From the NCBI GenBank assembly GCA_016714605.1, contig JADKDL010000002.1:124001-188000 (forward strand): a stretch of DNA of 64,000 nucleotides, in the 5' to 3' direction. Under the pieces are notes generated by a model. The model was not told the DNA's origin and made no database searches. It saw nothing but the letters and a program-made list of their open reading frames with translations. The DNA is from Bacteroidales bacterium (GTDB lineage Bacteria > Bacteroidota > Bacteroidia > Bacteroidales > UBA1715). This document shows, one piece after another, positions 28,693 through 39,663 of this stretch (position 1 is its first letter; each line of letters starts with the position of its first letter). Both the position numbers and the translations under genes were made by a program.

Positions 28693-29199
28693 TTACAGAA
28701 TACTTACCACCACATGATGTTTGGTTTCTAATGCCGATTTATAAAAGTCAAGTAAATCGGCAATTGCGGTTTCCATCTCGGTCAAAAGTTGCGTTTTATC
28801 ATCATCCCAAATACCATTCGGATACACTTCATTTTCCTTAAGAATTTTCGGGTCAAAATCACTGGCAAGTTTGCTAAACTCAATTTTCTCCAAGGCTTGT
28901 ATTATTTCAGCAAGCTCTTCATTTTCTATACAAGTGATAAAATCGACATCATCATCTTCTATGAAAACATGAGTACCTACAATAGCTTCGCTTAATTTGT
29001 CGCCTTCAATAGGAAATACTGCCGATACACCTGTCAGGAAACAATGTAGCGCGTCCCATATTTTATCTATGCCAATACTTTCGAACTTTTCACTCTCTTC
29101 TATTTCGAAAAGTTTATCAGTAAGTTCATCATTATTCAAGTCCATAAGAGATTCTAGCGTCTCTTCGTCAACCATTATATATTCAGCAATCATACTCAT
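28693..29199 (-). CDS. DUF1877 (YfbM-like) protein
   Basis: The protein starts MSMIAEYIMVDEETLESLMDL and contains DKIWDALHCFLTG, the hallmarks of the DUF1877/YfbM family of small acidic cytoplasmic proteins of unknown function. I choose ATG 29199 (168 residues) because family members begin at this MSMIA/MGMIA sequence; the frame is also open to ATG 29250, which would add 17 basic residues not typical for the family. No partner gene is evident. Confidence 0.75.
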   Translation of the reverse strand: MSMIAEYIMVDEETLESLMDLNNDELTDKLFEIEESEKFESIGIDKIWDALHCFLTGVSAVFPIEGDKLSEAIVGTHVFIEDDDVDFITCIENEELAEIIQALEKIEFSKLASDFDPKILKENEVYPNGIWDDDKTQLLTEMETAIADLLDFYKSALETKHHVVVSIL

Positions 29200-29373
29200 A
29201 TTTTTTACAGTGTTTGCAATGCTCTTTTTAAGCATAGTTTTATGTTTCAAATGTAAATATAATATCTAAAAAACCAAATTATAGTATGGACTTATTATTT
29301 GATGGAAGGCATTGGTTGAGGTGAATTTAGTTTTTCTGTTGTTTACTTTTAAGTAAAGAATGCTAAGGGAAGG

Positions 29374-29775
29374 TTATTGATTAATTAATTTCCATGATTT
29401 TAGTATAAAATAAGTTCCTGCAGCGAGGCAATATATTTTGATACCAATCTCAATAAGTTCTTCGGTGGTTAAGACATATAATAGTCCGGTATTATGACCA
29501 TAAGCTACTGCATACAATCCGAGAAATAGTAATCCGGAACCAGTCATGGCACCAAACAGCCCGGCTAATTTCATATTTTTGGAAATATAATAAACGGTCA
29601 AAAGTGCACAGATGGCAATGTAAAAATCGGGTATAGGGAAAGACATAAACCAATTTTTGTAACCGGAAACAATTTCATTTACGGGGAATAGCTGGGTAAA
29701 AACGCTTGTCCAGTAACTAACAATAAATATTGCTGTAGTTATCAATAGTACTTTGAATAATTTCTGTGTTTTCAT
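29374..29775 (-). CDS. Small four-helix membrane protein
   Basis: The 133-residue protein has four predicted transmembrane helices (about 10-30, 48-65, 70-90, 103-128) and no catalytic motif that I recognise. The gap to the DUF2147 gene upstream is 10 bp on the same strand, so both are probably on one mRNA. A DUF4345/DoxX-like small membrane protein is possible but not supported by a clear signature. Confidence 0.6.
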   Translation of the reverse strand: MKTQKLFKVLLITTAIFIVSYWTSVFTQLFPVNEIVSGYKNWFMSFPIPDFYIAICALLTVYYISKNMKLAGLFGAMTGSGLLFLGLYAVAYGHNTGLLYVLTTEELIEIGIKIYCLAAGTYFILKSWKLINQ

Positions 29776-29785
29776 CTGTTAATTT

Positions 29786-30205
29786 TTATTTTGTTTTTGT
29801 CCATTTTTGAGTTTCGAAAAAAAATCCCCAATATCCTCTTACTTTTATCGTATTTTCATCTACAAGCCACATTGTACAAGTGTAGGTTTTTCCACTTTCA
29901 GGGTCGTAGATTGTTCCGTTTATCCATTCATGATTCTTGTATTCGAAATTTTTCAAAATAACTAAACCAATTAATGGCAGATTGTTCTTTTTTATATCAG
30001 GATTTTTGGTGTCGGTAAATGGTATTCCATTCACATCATTAGGCTGTTTAAGCCAGGTTATTTTACCAAAATACGTATCGTTTTGCCGGAAAATTTCGGT
30101 AATGCCTTCTCCATCATCAGAAAGCCACTTGCCAATAATTTGATTTTGACAATAAGAATTGATACCGAATAAAAGAATAAGTAGAATTATAAAGTTTTTT
30201 TGCAT
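29786..30205 (-). CDS. DUF2147 exported protein
   Basis: The 139-residue protein has a signal peptide (about 1-20) followed by the DUF2147 beta-barrel-like domain: GKWLSDDGEGITEIFRQNDTYFGKI, NPDIKKNNLPLIGLVILKNFEY, NGTIYDPESGKTYTCTMWL and VRGYWGFFFETQKW. The family is periplasmic and its function unknown. It lies upstream of the membrane protein with a 10-bp gap and 87 bp from the end of the Crp/Fnr-type gene. Confidence 0.85.
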   Translation of the reverse strand: MQKNFIILLILLFGINSYCQNQIIGKWLSDDGEGITEIFRQNDTYFGKITWLKQPNDVNGIPFTDTKNPDIKKNNLPLIGLVILKNFEYKNHEWINGTIYDPESGKTYTCTMWLVDENTIKVRGYWGFFFETQKWTKTK

Positions 30206-30292
30206 AGGTAATGATTTGAGATAATTTCCGATGCAAAGTTCTGTTGTTGGACTGAATTACTATTTGACAAATATCAAAAAACACGTAGCGCT

Positions 30293-30855
30293 TCAAATTT
30301 TTTTACGAATACGACTTAATGTTTCTTGTGTAATACCTAAATATGAAGCAATTTGACCCAATGATGCTTTTTGTAGAAGACTGGGCTTATTTTCAATGAT
30401 ATTTCTATATCTTTCTTCGGCAGTTTGAAATTGTAATGATGAGACTCTCTCTTCCATTTCAATATAATATTTCTCGGTCAACAATCTACCTATTAGATTT
30501 AACTCTGGATATGTTTCATAGAGATGCTGTAATTGCTCATAATCGATAGAATAAAGAATACTTTTTTCAACAACTTCAATAATTTCCAGACTAGGTTTTT
30601 GAGAAATAAAAGAATACATTGAAGTAGCAATGTCGTTTTCCGAAGCAAACCAAAGTGTTTTGTCGCTTCCATCTTGGAAATAAAAACCACGCAAAAAACC
30701 TTGTTCAACTAAGTACAGACTTTTGCAAACACTGTCTTTCTGTAAGAGAACATGTCCTTTAGGAAACTCCTTTTTCGTTACATTTTGACTAAGTACCGTT
30801 TTTAAATGTTCGCTGATAGGGGTGAACTTATTTAATATTTTATTAATTGCTGCAT
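30293..30855 (-). CDS. Crp/Fnr-family transcription regulator, interrupted by a one-base frameshift
   Basis: The frame from TTG 30694 lacks the beginning of the cyclic-nucleotide-binding fold. Reading upstream in the same frame gives PISEHLKTVLSQNV, FPKGHVLLQKDSVCKSLYLVEQGFLRGFYF, but no ATG. Restoring one T in the T4 run at 30838-30841 joins it to ATG 30855 and yields MQQLIKILNKFTPIS and a complete 187-residue protein. The N-terminal cNMP-binding domain covers about 15-125. The C-terminal winged helix has LLQKASLGQIASYLGITQETLSRIRKK, the usual recognition helix. No FNR-type cysteines are present. Target genes are not known; it stands upstream of the DUF2147 pair. Confidence 0.8.
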
Positions 30856-30904
30856 TTAATTAAGAGGTTTGTTGCATGATTCTGAATACTGGGTTGAAGT
30901 TAAA

Positions 30905-30940
30905 AAATAAAAGCTGTGAAATATTAAACCACAGCTCTAT
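30905..30940 (-). terminator. Rho-independent terminator after the BACON/LRR protein
   Basis: On the minus strand arms 30936-30930 and 30918-30912 form a 7-bp stem followed by a T-rich tract. It lies 40 bp after the stop codon of the large secreted protein gene. Confidence 0.7.
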
Positions 30941-30979
30941 TCTTTTAAATAGTTACAATTTACAAAGTATCTATTAAAA

Positions 30980-33900
30980 TTACTTTCTCTTTACAAAATA
31001 TCCTTTATTAGGTTCCATATTCATAATACTGTTGGTTGATCCATTAGGTATCCAGAAACCTTCAAAATTTTTTATTGTTGAACAATTACTATTGTTGAAA
31101 TTAGAGGAGAAAGGCAAGGCAGACTGGTAAGGGCAACCGATTAATTGCCAACCGGTGGTGCTAGAGATAGTTTGGAGACCCGTCTTCGCAGGTGCACCCA
31201 TCAATGTCAATGTGCCAGCCCTATTCATCTGTACTAAATATCCATTCCCCGATGCAATTTTTTTCAAACTATTGAACATTTCAGGTAAACCTTTCTTCCA
31301 AAAAACATCTGTTGTTTTTATCACTTCTACATCTAAGCCTGAAAAGATGGTAGCAATGCTACTGTCAGATTGCATGATATTGGTAGAAATAAGATTCCAA
31401 CCCGTTGCCAATGGTATTGATTGTATATTTAATTCTATGATATTCATGAAATCTTTCCATTGATCGGCACTCTGGTAAGCAGCCTTTGAGCCATAAGGAA
31501 CATACAACGGAATATCTTTTGGAACATAACTAAATACTTCTTGACCTAGTGTTGCAGGAGTGGTAGAATACGAATAGATTGATGTAATATTTGAGCAGTA
31601 GGAAAATGCGAATTGATGAATAGTATCGAGAGATGCTGGAAGCCGCAAAGTGGAAATAGGAGAATTAGAAAAAACAATTTCTCCAATTGAAGCAACCAAT
31701 GATGGAATAGTTATATATGTTAACGAATTACAGTTTAAAAAAGCACCATTTCCAATTGCAGTGGTTGATGCTGGCAATAATATAGTGTCTAATGAATGAC
31801 TAACAAAATTAATAGATCCATCAAAAAATGCAGAAAAGGGAATTGTATTTGCTGCAAAATTGAGTTTAATATTTGGATCTAATTTATCAATCCCAACACC
31901 ACTAAATGCAGAAATAGTAGCACCAGTTAAATCTATATAGCTAAGACCCGGCATACTATCGCGCATGGTTACAAAATCGCGAGCATCAATAGTACCCACT
32001 ACAGTTAAGTGGGTTATTGCATCCTTCGACTCTCCTAAAAGTGCCGATAAACCACCTGCGGTACTTGTTACCTTTATTTTAGGATTTGACTTTTGTGTCA
32101 CCTTCAAGGTTTGCGAAGGCACTCCCGGAGCCGAAACTGTAACCGTAGCAATACGCGACAACCCCGTATTGGCAATAGCTATAACAGTCAATTTAGTTGT
32201 GTTATCTGTCGAAATGGAGGGGGTCACTGTCAACCAAGGCTGGTCGCTTTCTGCAACCCACGTGATATTTGAATTTACCACAGTATAATTATAATAAAAA
32301 CTAGCTGTGTATTGCAGGGTTAATGACGAGTTAGAAATGGAAAACCCTTCTGGTGCAGCAATAATTGTAAAAAAATTCACCCAATCACCAGTATTCATAT
32401 ATGCATCCTTAGTTCCCCAGGGAACATTCAGAGGTACTCGGTATAAACTATTATCATACGAGAGCTTCATGCCTCCGGTATTGGGTGGAACAAGAGCGTT
32501 AGAGGTTATTGATGTTACTTTAATCGAGTTAAAGGCATCAGTGCCAATATAAACAACTGATGATGGTATTATTAATTCGCCTTTTACACCTGCACAACCA
32601 AAGAATGCTTCAAATCCAATGCTAGTTACCAAAGGTGGTATAGTTATACTTTCTAAAGAGCTACATTCTTTGAAGGCGTAATCACCAATAGCTACTATTG
32701 AACTTGGAGGTATAAATGAAGTCAACCAGTAGTTGGATCTACTAAAACTATAAAATGCAGAATTAGGAATTGTATTTGCCGGATAAGTAGCCGTGCCATC
32801 AGTTCCATAACCGGTGTATGCAACAATCGTTGCCCCACTCAGATCAATACTATTAAGGTTGGGCATACTATCGCGCATAGTAACAAAATCTCGCACATCA
32901 ATTGTACCTGTAAGAACCAGACTGGTTATTGACTCTTTATCTTCGCCTAGTTTAGATGCCAAATTGCCAGCGGTGTTAGATATGATAGCTCCAACAAATT
33001 CCTTTTGTATGGCGTAAACCGTCTCTGAAGGTAAGCCTGGAGCAGAAATAGTAACCGTTGCTTCACGATATGAACCAGTGTTATGTTCGGCCGTGAAAAT
33101 TATATCTGCATCTCCCAACCCTTGGGTAATACTTGCCTTTAACCACGACTGATCGCAGGTTAACGTCCATGAAGCATTGGAATAAACTGTAAAATTGGGA
33201 GAGTCATTCCCTTTATTGGAAAACATTATGATTCCAGAAGAAAGTGACAAGGTAGGAATACTTGCAACTTGCGTTACTGTGATGATTTTTCGAGTTTTTC
33301 CACCACTTAAAATCAAAACAGTTGCCGAACGGGTTTCTGCTCTAGGATTTGACATTGCTGTGAAACCTATTATTCCATTCCCTGTTGTGGCACCCTCAGG
33401 GCTTATGGTCAACCACGATTGATTGCAAACAGCCATCCATTCAATGTTTGAATTAACAATAACCGATGCTGTGTTATAGTCCTCGTTGGCAATAGATACA
33501 ATTGTGTCTGATAATGAAAAGACTAGAGGTACGGCACCATTTTGTGTTACAATGTACGTTTGCGACATACTGCCATCTTTAGCCGAGATGGTTACAAATG
33601 CATCTCGTGGCAATTCATTGTTCGTTGTATTTGCGGTTATGGCTATCGTACCCAAACCATTGGCCGAGGTACTAGGTCTTATAGTTAACCAAGATACGTT
33701 TGCGCTTGCTTCCCAGCTTGAGTGCACTCCAACATTTACGGTCGAGTTACTTCCTGCCTCTTTTGCTATAGACACTGCCGAGTTTTCTGTAATATTTTGA
33801 TTTGATTTATCGGCAAAAACATTGTTTTCAATGAGGTTTGATGAAAATAATTTCCCTGTATATGTGGCAGATATACTGCCCGACCAACCAGGTGATACGT

Positions 33901-35728
33901 TAAAAGAATAGTATCCTTCGCTGTTTGTATAAGTTGTGTGACCGTAACCCGACCATTCTCTGAAACAATAACCACCCGAACCATTCCTAGAACTTGAACT
34001 GGAGACTTTAATAGGATCATAGAACCAATTATATTTATTAGTATAGTTAGCTTCCGTATTTGAAAGTTCTATGTAATATGTTTGATCAGGAACAACCGAT
34101 AATGATGGAAGAATAGGTATACTAACCCAACTACCTGATGTTGATGAAGAAATAGAATCGCTAGGAACAATAGTTGACCACAGAGGTGTTTTATTTTTAT
34201 CTTTTATTGTCACTACCAATTCGGTGGGAGAACCTACTTTATTCAAATAAAATTCAACTTTACCAACTGAAGAATTTTTGGGCTTGAACGATTCCCATTG
34301 CGTAGAATACACAGGTATAAAATCTTTTGCAACTTCTTGACTTTGATCTTTTACCAATGATGAACCAATTGAGACGGCAGCTTTACTTACACCAATTCCA
34401 TTCTGGTCTAATACTTTACCGCTTACTGATATTGTTTTCATCAATACAGAAAACGATTCATCGCTATAATCGTAACAATTAGGAAATTCTAAGCTGGTTA
34501 TCTTTATATAATAATTATCGCCCATGGGCAAATCATTTGGTATGACCCAAGTATATGCACCTTTTGAGCAATCGGTACTGGCAATTATAGTTTGCTTAAA
34601 CGTATTTGCTTGATATAAGTCTATTTTCACATTACCCTTAATGGTATCAGTCCATTTGATAGTGGATGAAGAATTCCTGAATAAGATTTCATTCGTATTG
34701 GGAGCTTTAACAATCACGGCCTCCTTGTTCAGTAATGATTTATCTAAATCTCCACCGTTAAGTGAACCTATTCCCCTCGTTGCCTTCCAGAAATTATTGG
34801 AAAATGGATCTCCCTCCGATTTTTGGCAAAACTCAGTGACATGACTATTATACATTTTCCACTGGTCAGAAGTAAGCTCCGAATTGGAAACCACCACAAA
34901 CAATACATTAAAATCTTTTTGAGAATCGAGGTATGATGGAATCCGATTTCCAAATTCAGAAACAATTGTCGCCCCATCGTACGTGGTTCTTGTATTTGCT
35001 TCAAAAGTAGAATAACTGTAAATTTCTTCGAATGACGATATTCCAGTAAAGACATCGAAGGGGGCAACGCTCGAAACCGGAATCATACCCATGAGGTATA
35101 ATTCAAAATCAGAATATGGAACACTGTTTCCCCCATTTGCATTAAGACCAAAGCTACCTACTCTATATTTATTTGCAACACCATGAATATTAGTCTCTAA
35201 AGTACTTTGAGCGAACCCACCCAACTGTGCGTTATTACTACCACCCATTACTCCCCAATGCCCTTGATTGCTTGTATTAATAATAGAATTACCCCAGTGG
35301 TGCATTATTTCGTGTAATGCCGGTCCTCTCAATACAAAGTCACTACCCCATAGAGATATAGTAGCTTGTAACTTACCCTTCGAACCATATAATTTTGCAT
35401 CGTTCATTAGTGGAACACCAATACCACTGGTAATGTTCGATACTCGAACATACTTTCCAAAGTAAGGCATAAAAGCAGAGTCTGAATTGTTCAGTACAAA
35501 CACTATAAAGTCGAAATCATCATTAAACGATTTGTACAGTTGTTTTACTATCTCGAATCTTTTATTGGTTGAAAAATCATCATTATGTTTCCAACTATTA
35601 TAATCAGATTGAGACATCACCAACGAAGCAACGTTACTAGAAGGATTGATTGAAATTTTATACGTTTGTGCTTGGGTAGTTAACCAAAATGCAACGAGAT
35701 GCAATAATAATAATGTTTTAAATTTCAT
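30980..35728 (-). CDS. Large secreted metallopeptidase-like protein with BACON and BspA-type LRR domains
   Basis: The 1582-residue protein has a signal peptide (1-20). The N-terminal region carries HEIMH at 139-143, an HExxH zinc-peptidase motif followed by HWGN and a later QGHWGVMGG segment. A GEVED-like/Ig module and a carboxypeptidase-regulatory-like module lie around 430-620. Three BACON domains follow (about 650-730, 735-822, 825-910), then a BspA-type leucine-rich block (about 915-1110, e.g. IGDYAFKECSSLESITIPPLV). A fourth BACON domain (about 1130-1215) and a second leucine-rich block (about 1220-1420) come next. The final 150 residues (GWNLISTNIMQ...NKGYFVKRK) form a common C-terminal module of secreted Bacteroidota proteins. 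Surface attachment or degradation of host or environmental polymers is inferred. Confidence 0.85.
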   Translation of the reverse strand: MKFKTLLLLHLVAFWLTTQAQTYKISINPSSNVASLVMSQSDYNSWKHNDDFSTNKRFEIVKQLYKSFNDDFDFIVFVLNNSDSAFMPYFGKYVRVSNITSGIGVPLMNDAKLYGSKGKLQATISLWGSDFVLRGPALHEIMHHWGNSIINTSNQGHWGVMGGSNNAQLGGFAQSTLETNIHGVANKYRVGSFGLNANGGNSVPYSDFELYLMGMIPVSSVAPFDVFTGISSFEEIYSYSTFEANTRTTYDGATIVSEFGNRIPSYLDSQKDFNVLFVVVSNSELTSDQWKMYNSHVTEFCQKSEGDPFSNNFWKATRGIGSLNGGDLDKSLLNKEAVIVKAPNTNEILFRNSSSTIKWTDTIKGNVKIDLYQANTFKQTIIASTDCSKGAYTWVIPNDLPMGDNYYIKITSLEFPNCYDYSDESFSVLMKTISVSGKVLDQNGIGVSKAAVSIGSSLVKDQSQEVAKDFIPVYSTQWESFKPKNSSVGKVEFYLNKVGSPTELVVTIKDKNKTPLWSTIVPSDSISSSTSGSWVSIPILPSLSVVPDQTYYIELSNTEANYTNKYNWFYDPIKVSSSSSRNGSGGYCFREWSGYGHTTYTNSEGYYSFNVSPGWSGSISATYTGKLFSSNLIENNVFADKSNQNITENSAVSIAKEAGSNSTVNVGVHSSWEASANVSWLTIRPSTSANGLGTIAITANTTNNELPRDAFVTISAKDGSMSQTYIVTQNGAVPLVFSLSDTIVSIANEDYNTASVIVNSNIEWMAVCNQSWLTISPEGATTGNGIIGFTAMSNPRAETRSATVLILSGGKTRKIITVTQVASIPTLSLSSGIIMFSNKGNDSPNFTVYSNASWTLTCDQSWLKASITQGLGDADIIFTAEHNTGSYREATVTISAPGLPSETVYAIQKEFVGAIISNTAGNLASKLGEDKESITSLVLTGTIDVRDFVTMRDSMPNLNSIDLSGATIVAYTGYGTDGTATYPANTIPNSAFYSFSRSNYWLTSFIPPSSIVAIGDYAFKECSSLESITIPPLVTSIGFEAFFGCAGVKGELIIPSSVVYIGTDAFNSIKVTSITSNALVPPNTGGMKLSYDNSLYRVPLNVPWGTKDAYMNTGDWVNFFTIIAAPEGFSISNSSLTLQYTASFYYNYTVVNSNITWVAESDQPWLTVTPSISTDNTTKLTVIAIANTGLSRIATVTVSAPGVPSQTLKVTQKSNPKIKVTSTAGGLSALLGESKDAITHLTVVGTIDARDFVTMRDSMPGLSYIDLTGATISAFSGVGIDKLDPNIKLNFAANTIPFSAFFDGSINFVSHSLDTILLPASTTAIGNGAFLNCNSLTYITIPSLVASIGEIVFSNSPISTLRLPASLDTIHQFAFSYCSNITSIYSYSTTPATLGQEVFSYVPKDIPLYVPYGSKAAYQSADQWKDFMNIIELNIQSIPLATGWNLISTNIMQSDSSIATIFSGLDVEVIKTTDVFWKKGLPEMFNSLKKIASGNGYLVQMNRAGTLTLMGAPAKTGLQTISSTTGWQLIGCPYQSALPFSSNFNNSNCSTIKNFEGFWIPNGSTNSIMNMEPNKGYFVKRK

Positions 35729-36019
35729 CGGGGTTTATATTAACAATTTGTTTTGTTAATGCGAGACCAATGTTTATAGTTTATAGTTGCATTAATACAT
35801 AGTCATTTATTAACATTAGGGAAACTAAGGGGACAAAAAAGAAAGTTTTAAAAGATTATGAGCGTATTATAAACGACAGCTGTTCAAAAAAATATATTGA
35901 ATGTTTGGTTTTTAATATGAAGATTAAATAAAACTTAATAGTATTAACAGAAGCTATCTGCACTTTTACCACAAGAATTGAATTTATCTAACTATGAAAA
36001 CTCCAATAGGAATTTAACA
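35729..36019. other. Intergenic, no gene seen
   Basis: AT-rich sequence upstream of the large secreted protein gene. It should contain that promoter, but no clear TTG/TAnnTTTG pair was found. Confidence 0.4.
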
Positions 36020-36535
36020 TTATTCATCGTTTTTTTTCTTGATAAGGGTCAAAAGTCGAACAATGTTTCCGTCGCCAATTTCTGATAAATTCAGCTTATA
36101 GGTTTTATTTATTTTCTGCAAAACCTCATCATCGTCTTTGCCAAAATCAATTATGCTACTCTGATCCGAGATAAAACATTCAAAATAATTATATCCTAAA
36201 ATCTCACGAAAGAAATCAACTGCAACATCTTCAAGATTGTCAATATTTGTTGTGTCGGCGTATTGAAGCGGAACATTGCAACCTGGTCTTGGTAGTTTGC
36301 AATTATTCTTTTTGTAAATCTCAAAATTCTCTTTTAGCACATTAAAGGCTTCTTCTTTTGTATTGCCAAGTCCTGTTAGAGTCCACCAGTTTATGATTTG
36401 AACAACCCAAGGTTTGAGTTCATTATTATTGGAATCTGCATGTTTTTTGTATCGCAATGGGTAATCTGTCAATTCCCATTTTGTTTTGTAATATGAAAGT
36501 AGTCGTTTGTAAAATGCTAAAATAGTATTCTTCAC
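36020..36535 (-). CDS. Hypothetical protein with a HicB-like segment
   Basis: The 171-residue soluble protein is not one I recognise. Residues about 42-90 (PWVVQIINWWTLTGLGNTKEEAFNVLKENFEIYKK) have the layout of the HicB partial RNase H fold: a strand pair, G-T-EEA helix and a proline-rich exit (LPRPG). No HicA toxin gene is next to it, so an antitoxin role is not supported. The C-terminal half has FFREILGYNYFECFISDQSSIIDF and an acidic stretch. It is flanked by the hybrid kinase and the large secreted protein, all on the minus strand. Confidence 0.55.
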   Translation of the reverse strand: MKNTILAFYKRLLSYYKTKWELTDYPLRYKKHADSNNNELKPWVVQIINWWTLTGLGNTKEEAFNVLKENFEIYKKNNCKLPRPGCNVPLQYADTTNIDNLEDVAVDFFREILGYNYFECFISDQSSIIDFGKDDDEVLQKINKTYKLNLSEIGDGNIVRLLTLIKKKNDE

Positions 36536-36730
36536 GGTTTTCTTTTTTTAAGTTTTTACTGAAATTAAATTTTTAATATTACACAATCAGTTTTAATAAA
36601 TCGCAAGCAAAAGCATATTAATTTTCATCTCTCTTAGTTAAAAAATATTCTATCAAGAAAAATAGAATGCCAATAGTAGATTGACGAAAACTAATAAAGT
36701 GAGCTGTTTTTTATTTTAAGCTAATAGTTG

Positions 36731-39158
36731 TTAATCCAAATATTGATGGAGTAGTGCTTCTAAATCCTTAGCATTTATGGGCTTTGCTATATGATGTGTG
36801 CAGCCCGATTGATATACCTGTTCAATATCCTGTTCTGAAACATAAGCTGTTTGGACAATTATGGTAAGTTTTGGTTTCTTCTTTTTTATTTCTTTTGTTG
36901 CTTCAAAACCATTGAGGACCTGGTAGTTGTATGTCCATTAAAACCAGATCTAGGTCGCTATGGCTTAGAGCAACGGCAACAGCTTCGCTACCACTGAAAG
37001 CATGGAGGCAATTATAGTTTTGCGAAAGCACAACTTCTTCTAGAAATTTATGATTTGCTAAATCATCTTCTACTACGAGTACCGTTTTTTGTGATTTTTC
37101 TGCATTATAACTATTCTGTTGCTGCATGAAAGATTCAGGATAGATTGAATTTTGATTTTCAATATCACCAACCGGAATACTAAACTCAAAAGAGCTCCCT
37201 TTATCCGGTTCCGATTCAAGCGTTAACGTGCCCGATAAAAATCTCAAATATCCATCTACTATAGATAAACCAAGCCCTGAGCCAATATGTTGTTTTGCAT
37301 CACTCTCAAGTTTCACAAAACTCTTGAATATTTCATTTTGCTTGTCTTTTGGAATTCCAATACCCGTATCGGTTATTTTAAATTTTATTTGTGTGTTATT
37401 TTCAACACTACAATGTAATTCAATAGTTCCCGAATCGGTAAATTTATATGCGTTGTTCAATAAATTATAAATTATTCTCTGTAGTTTCGAACTGTCTGTA
37501 TAAATTTCGAAAACAGATAATTCATCTGACACAACATTATTAAATCTAACGAGAGGCTTGGGTTCTTTTAATTGCAATTTTTCAAATACTTTTTCAGAAT
37601 ATGCCAAAAGCGAACAGACTGATAATTTGCCATAGCAAGCTATAAGCTGATTTGAAACTATTTTTGCAATTTCAAGCACTTCGTTTACAATTTGAACAAG
37701 ATCGTCGCCCTTATCGTTTATAATTTTTGCGAATTCTTTCTTTTTTTTGGTATCGCCACTCATATTAGAAAGCAGACTAGAAAACCCCATAATTGCATTG
37801 AGAGGAGTTCTTATTTCGTGACTCAAATTTTGCAGAAATGCTGTTTTAAGTCGGTCGCTTTCTTCTGCTTTCAATTTTGCAATAATCAATTCGCTATTCT
37901 GTTTCTCTATTTCTATCGTCTTTTTTAAGAGCGCGATTTCAGAAATTTTTCTTTCGGTAATGTCTTTAGCAAAGCCAATATAAGCCTCTTCGCTTAGTTT
38001 AAGTGCTTGCAAAGACCACCATCGGCGTTCTCCTAACTTTGTTTTGTATATGGTCTCGAAACTAATTTTACCATGAAGCTTCAGATTATCAAAATGTAAT
38101 TTAATGGTTTCTAGCGTTTCTTCCGAATGAAGCTTATGTATGTTCATAGTCAAAAGTTCCTCCTTTGTGTAGCCTGTAGCGGTGCATGCTGCCGGATTTA
38201 CCTCAACGTAGTTACCCGCTGCATTTGCCACAAAAATACCGTCAATTGAATTGTTGAAATATATCCTGAACTTCTCTTCACTTTTTAATATTTTTGCTGT
38301 GGCTTTTCCAACTTGAATTTTTAGTAGAATAATAAATGCTAATGCAAGTATTATTGCTGCTGCTATGCCCCATAGAAAGGTTTCTAGCCATTGAGGGAAA
38401 ACTTCTATTTGTCCAACCGTTCCGTGCGACCATTTGTTTCTGGAAAGATTATATACTGATTCTTTCTGATTTTTCCATTTCAACAAATACTTATCAAGTA
38501 GCTGAATGATATCTTCGTTTTTGTTTTTCTTTGATGCAAAATAGATGTCGAACGGGTTGAAAACAATTCCGGTTGGAATAACTTTATATTCTGAATTTTT
38601 GGCAGCTCCGTATGTATTATTTACTACTCCTGCATCAACTTTTTTTGATTTTATTGCAGAAAATATTTCGTCGAAAGAGTTCATTTCAACATAATTGCAT
38701 TGCATACCAAAATCTTTAATTTTCTCAATAAAATTCAATGCATTTGCATCGCTTTTCATTATAGCAATTCTGTGATTTTTTATATCTAGTATACCATGTA
38801 TATTCGTTTCAGAATGGGTATAAAGTTCGCCCCACACGGTAAGCAACGGCACTTCTGCAAAGTGCATGACTTGCGCTCTTTCAGGAAAATAAGCTACACT
38901 CGGCATTATATCTATCTCTTCATTTTGAAGTCGCTCCAGACCTTGACTCCAGCTTCCATAGACATACTCAAAAACAATATTCTCTTTTTTACCAATTTCT
39001 GAAAGTGCATCAACATAAAAACCTTTTATAGTAAGGTCTTTGTCTTGGAAAATGGCAGGATAAAAGTTAAACGCACCAACTCTTACAACCCTCTGAGAGA
39101 AGGCTTGCATTGCAAAACTGAGCGCAAAAATTATTATTAAAGGAAATATTTTATTCAA
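36731..39158 (-). CDS. Hybrid sensor histidine kinase with periplasmic solute-binding domain, interrupted by a frameshift
   Basis: With one surplus base removed near 36914-36920 the frame runs to TAA at 36731-36733 and gives an 808-residue protein. Order of parts: signal peptide; bacterial family 3 solute-binding domain (about 22-245); transmembrane helix (about 262-285); PAS domain (about 293-405); HisKA with FLQNLSHEIRTPLNAIMG, His near 446; HATPase_c with NLLNNAYKFTDSGTI, DTGIGIP and GSGLGLSIV; and a receiver domain. The receiver has MDIQLPG, VQTAY and IAKPINAKDL. Unrepaired, it would stop inside the receiver right after the phosphoacceptor Asp. It probably senses a small amino-acid-like ligand. 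No separate output regulator is adjacent. Confidence 0.85.
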
Positions 39159-39337
39159 ACCTTAGCTACTTATTTTTATTATTCCGCTAAGCAAATATAC
39201 CTAAATAATATGTCGCAAACAAGCCGTAGAGTTGAATTTTAAAAATGTTTTTAAAAATTATCTTTAAGTCGAGCTTCTCCTTTTTTCTATCAGGGCAAAG
39301 TTTGTATTATGAATGCGTTGTCTTGTATTTCCGCAAT

Positions 39338-39637
39338 TTAATCGGAATAATCTAATATCTTAAATTCAATTTTTTCAATATCTAAATAGTTTTTCAATGC
39401 ATCAAAGTATGTCCAAAGAAAAGATGAGCCATACTGACAAATATAAATTCCATCTGGTTCAAAAATAATTGTTGCGTTAGGTATTTTCCCTGGGTTTTCA
39501 GGATGACGAAAATCCCAAAACTCATTATTGTCGAAATGATATTTTCTTTCAAAATAAACGTTTTGCTCCAAAAGAACATGAATGTCTTTGGTTTGACAGG
39601 CGGTTATTGTTGTTTTTATTTTATATTCAAAACCCAT
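39338..39637 (-). CDS. Small hypothetical protein
   Basis: The 99-residue protein has no signal peptide, no membrane helix and no family I recognise. It contains NNEFWDFRHPENPGKIPNATI and IYICQYGSSFLWTYFDALKNY. It is preceded at 26 bp by the exported hypothetical protein gene on the same strand and has a plausible composition for a real gene. Immunity- or toxin-like small proteins of similar size occur in such accessory regions, but nothing here shows that role. Confidence 0.5.
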   Translation of the reverse strand: MGFEYKIKTTITACQTKDIHVLLEQNVYFERKYHFDNNEFWDFRHPENPGKIPNATIIFEPDGIYICQYGSSFLWTYFDALKNYLDIEKIEFKILDYSD

Positions 39638-39663
39638 TTTTCAAAATCTATTATTTTATCTTA

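Noticed and set aside
36020..36535. HicB antitoxin of a HicAB module
   Set aside because: The HicB-like segment is only partial and no hicA gene is adjacent on either side.
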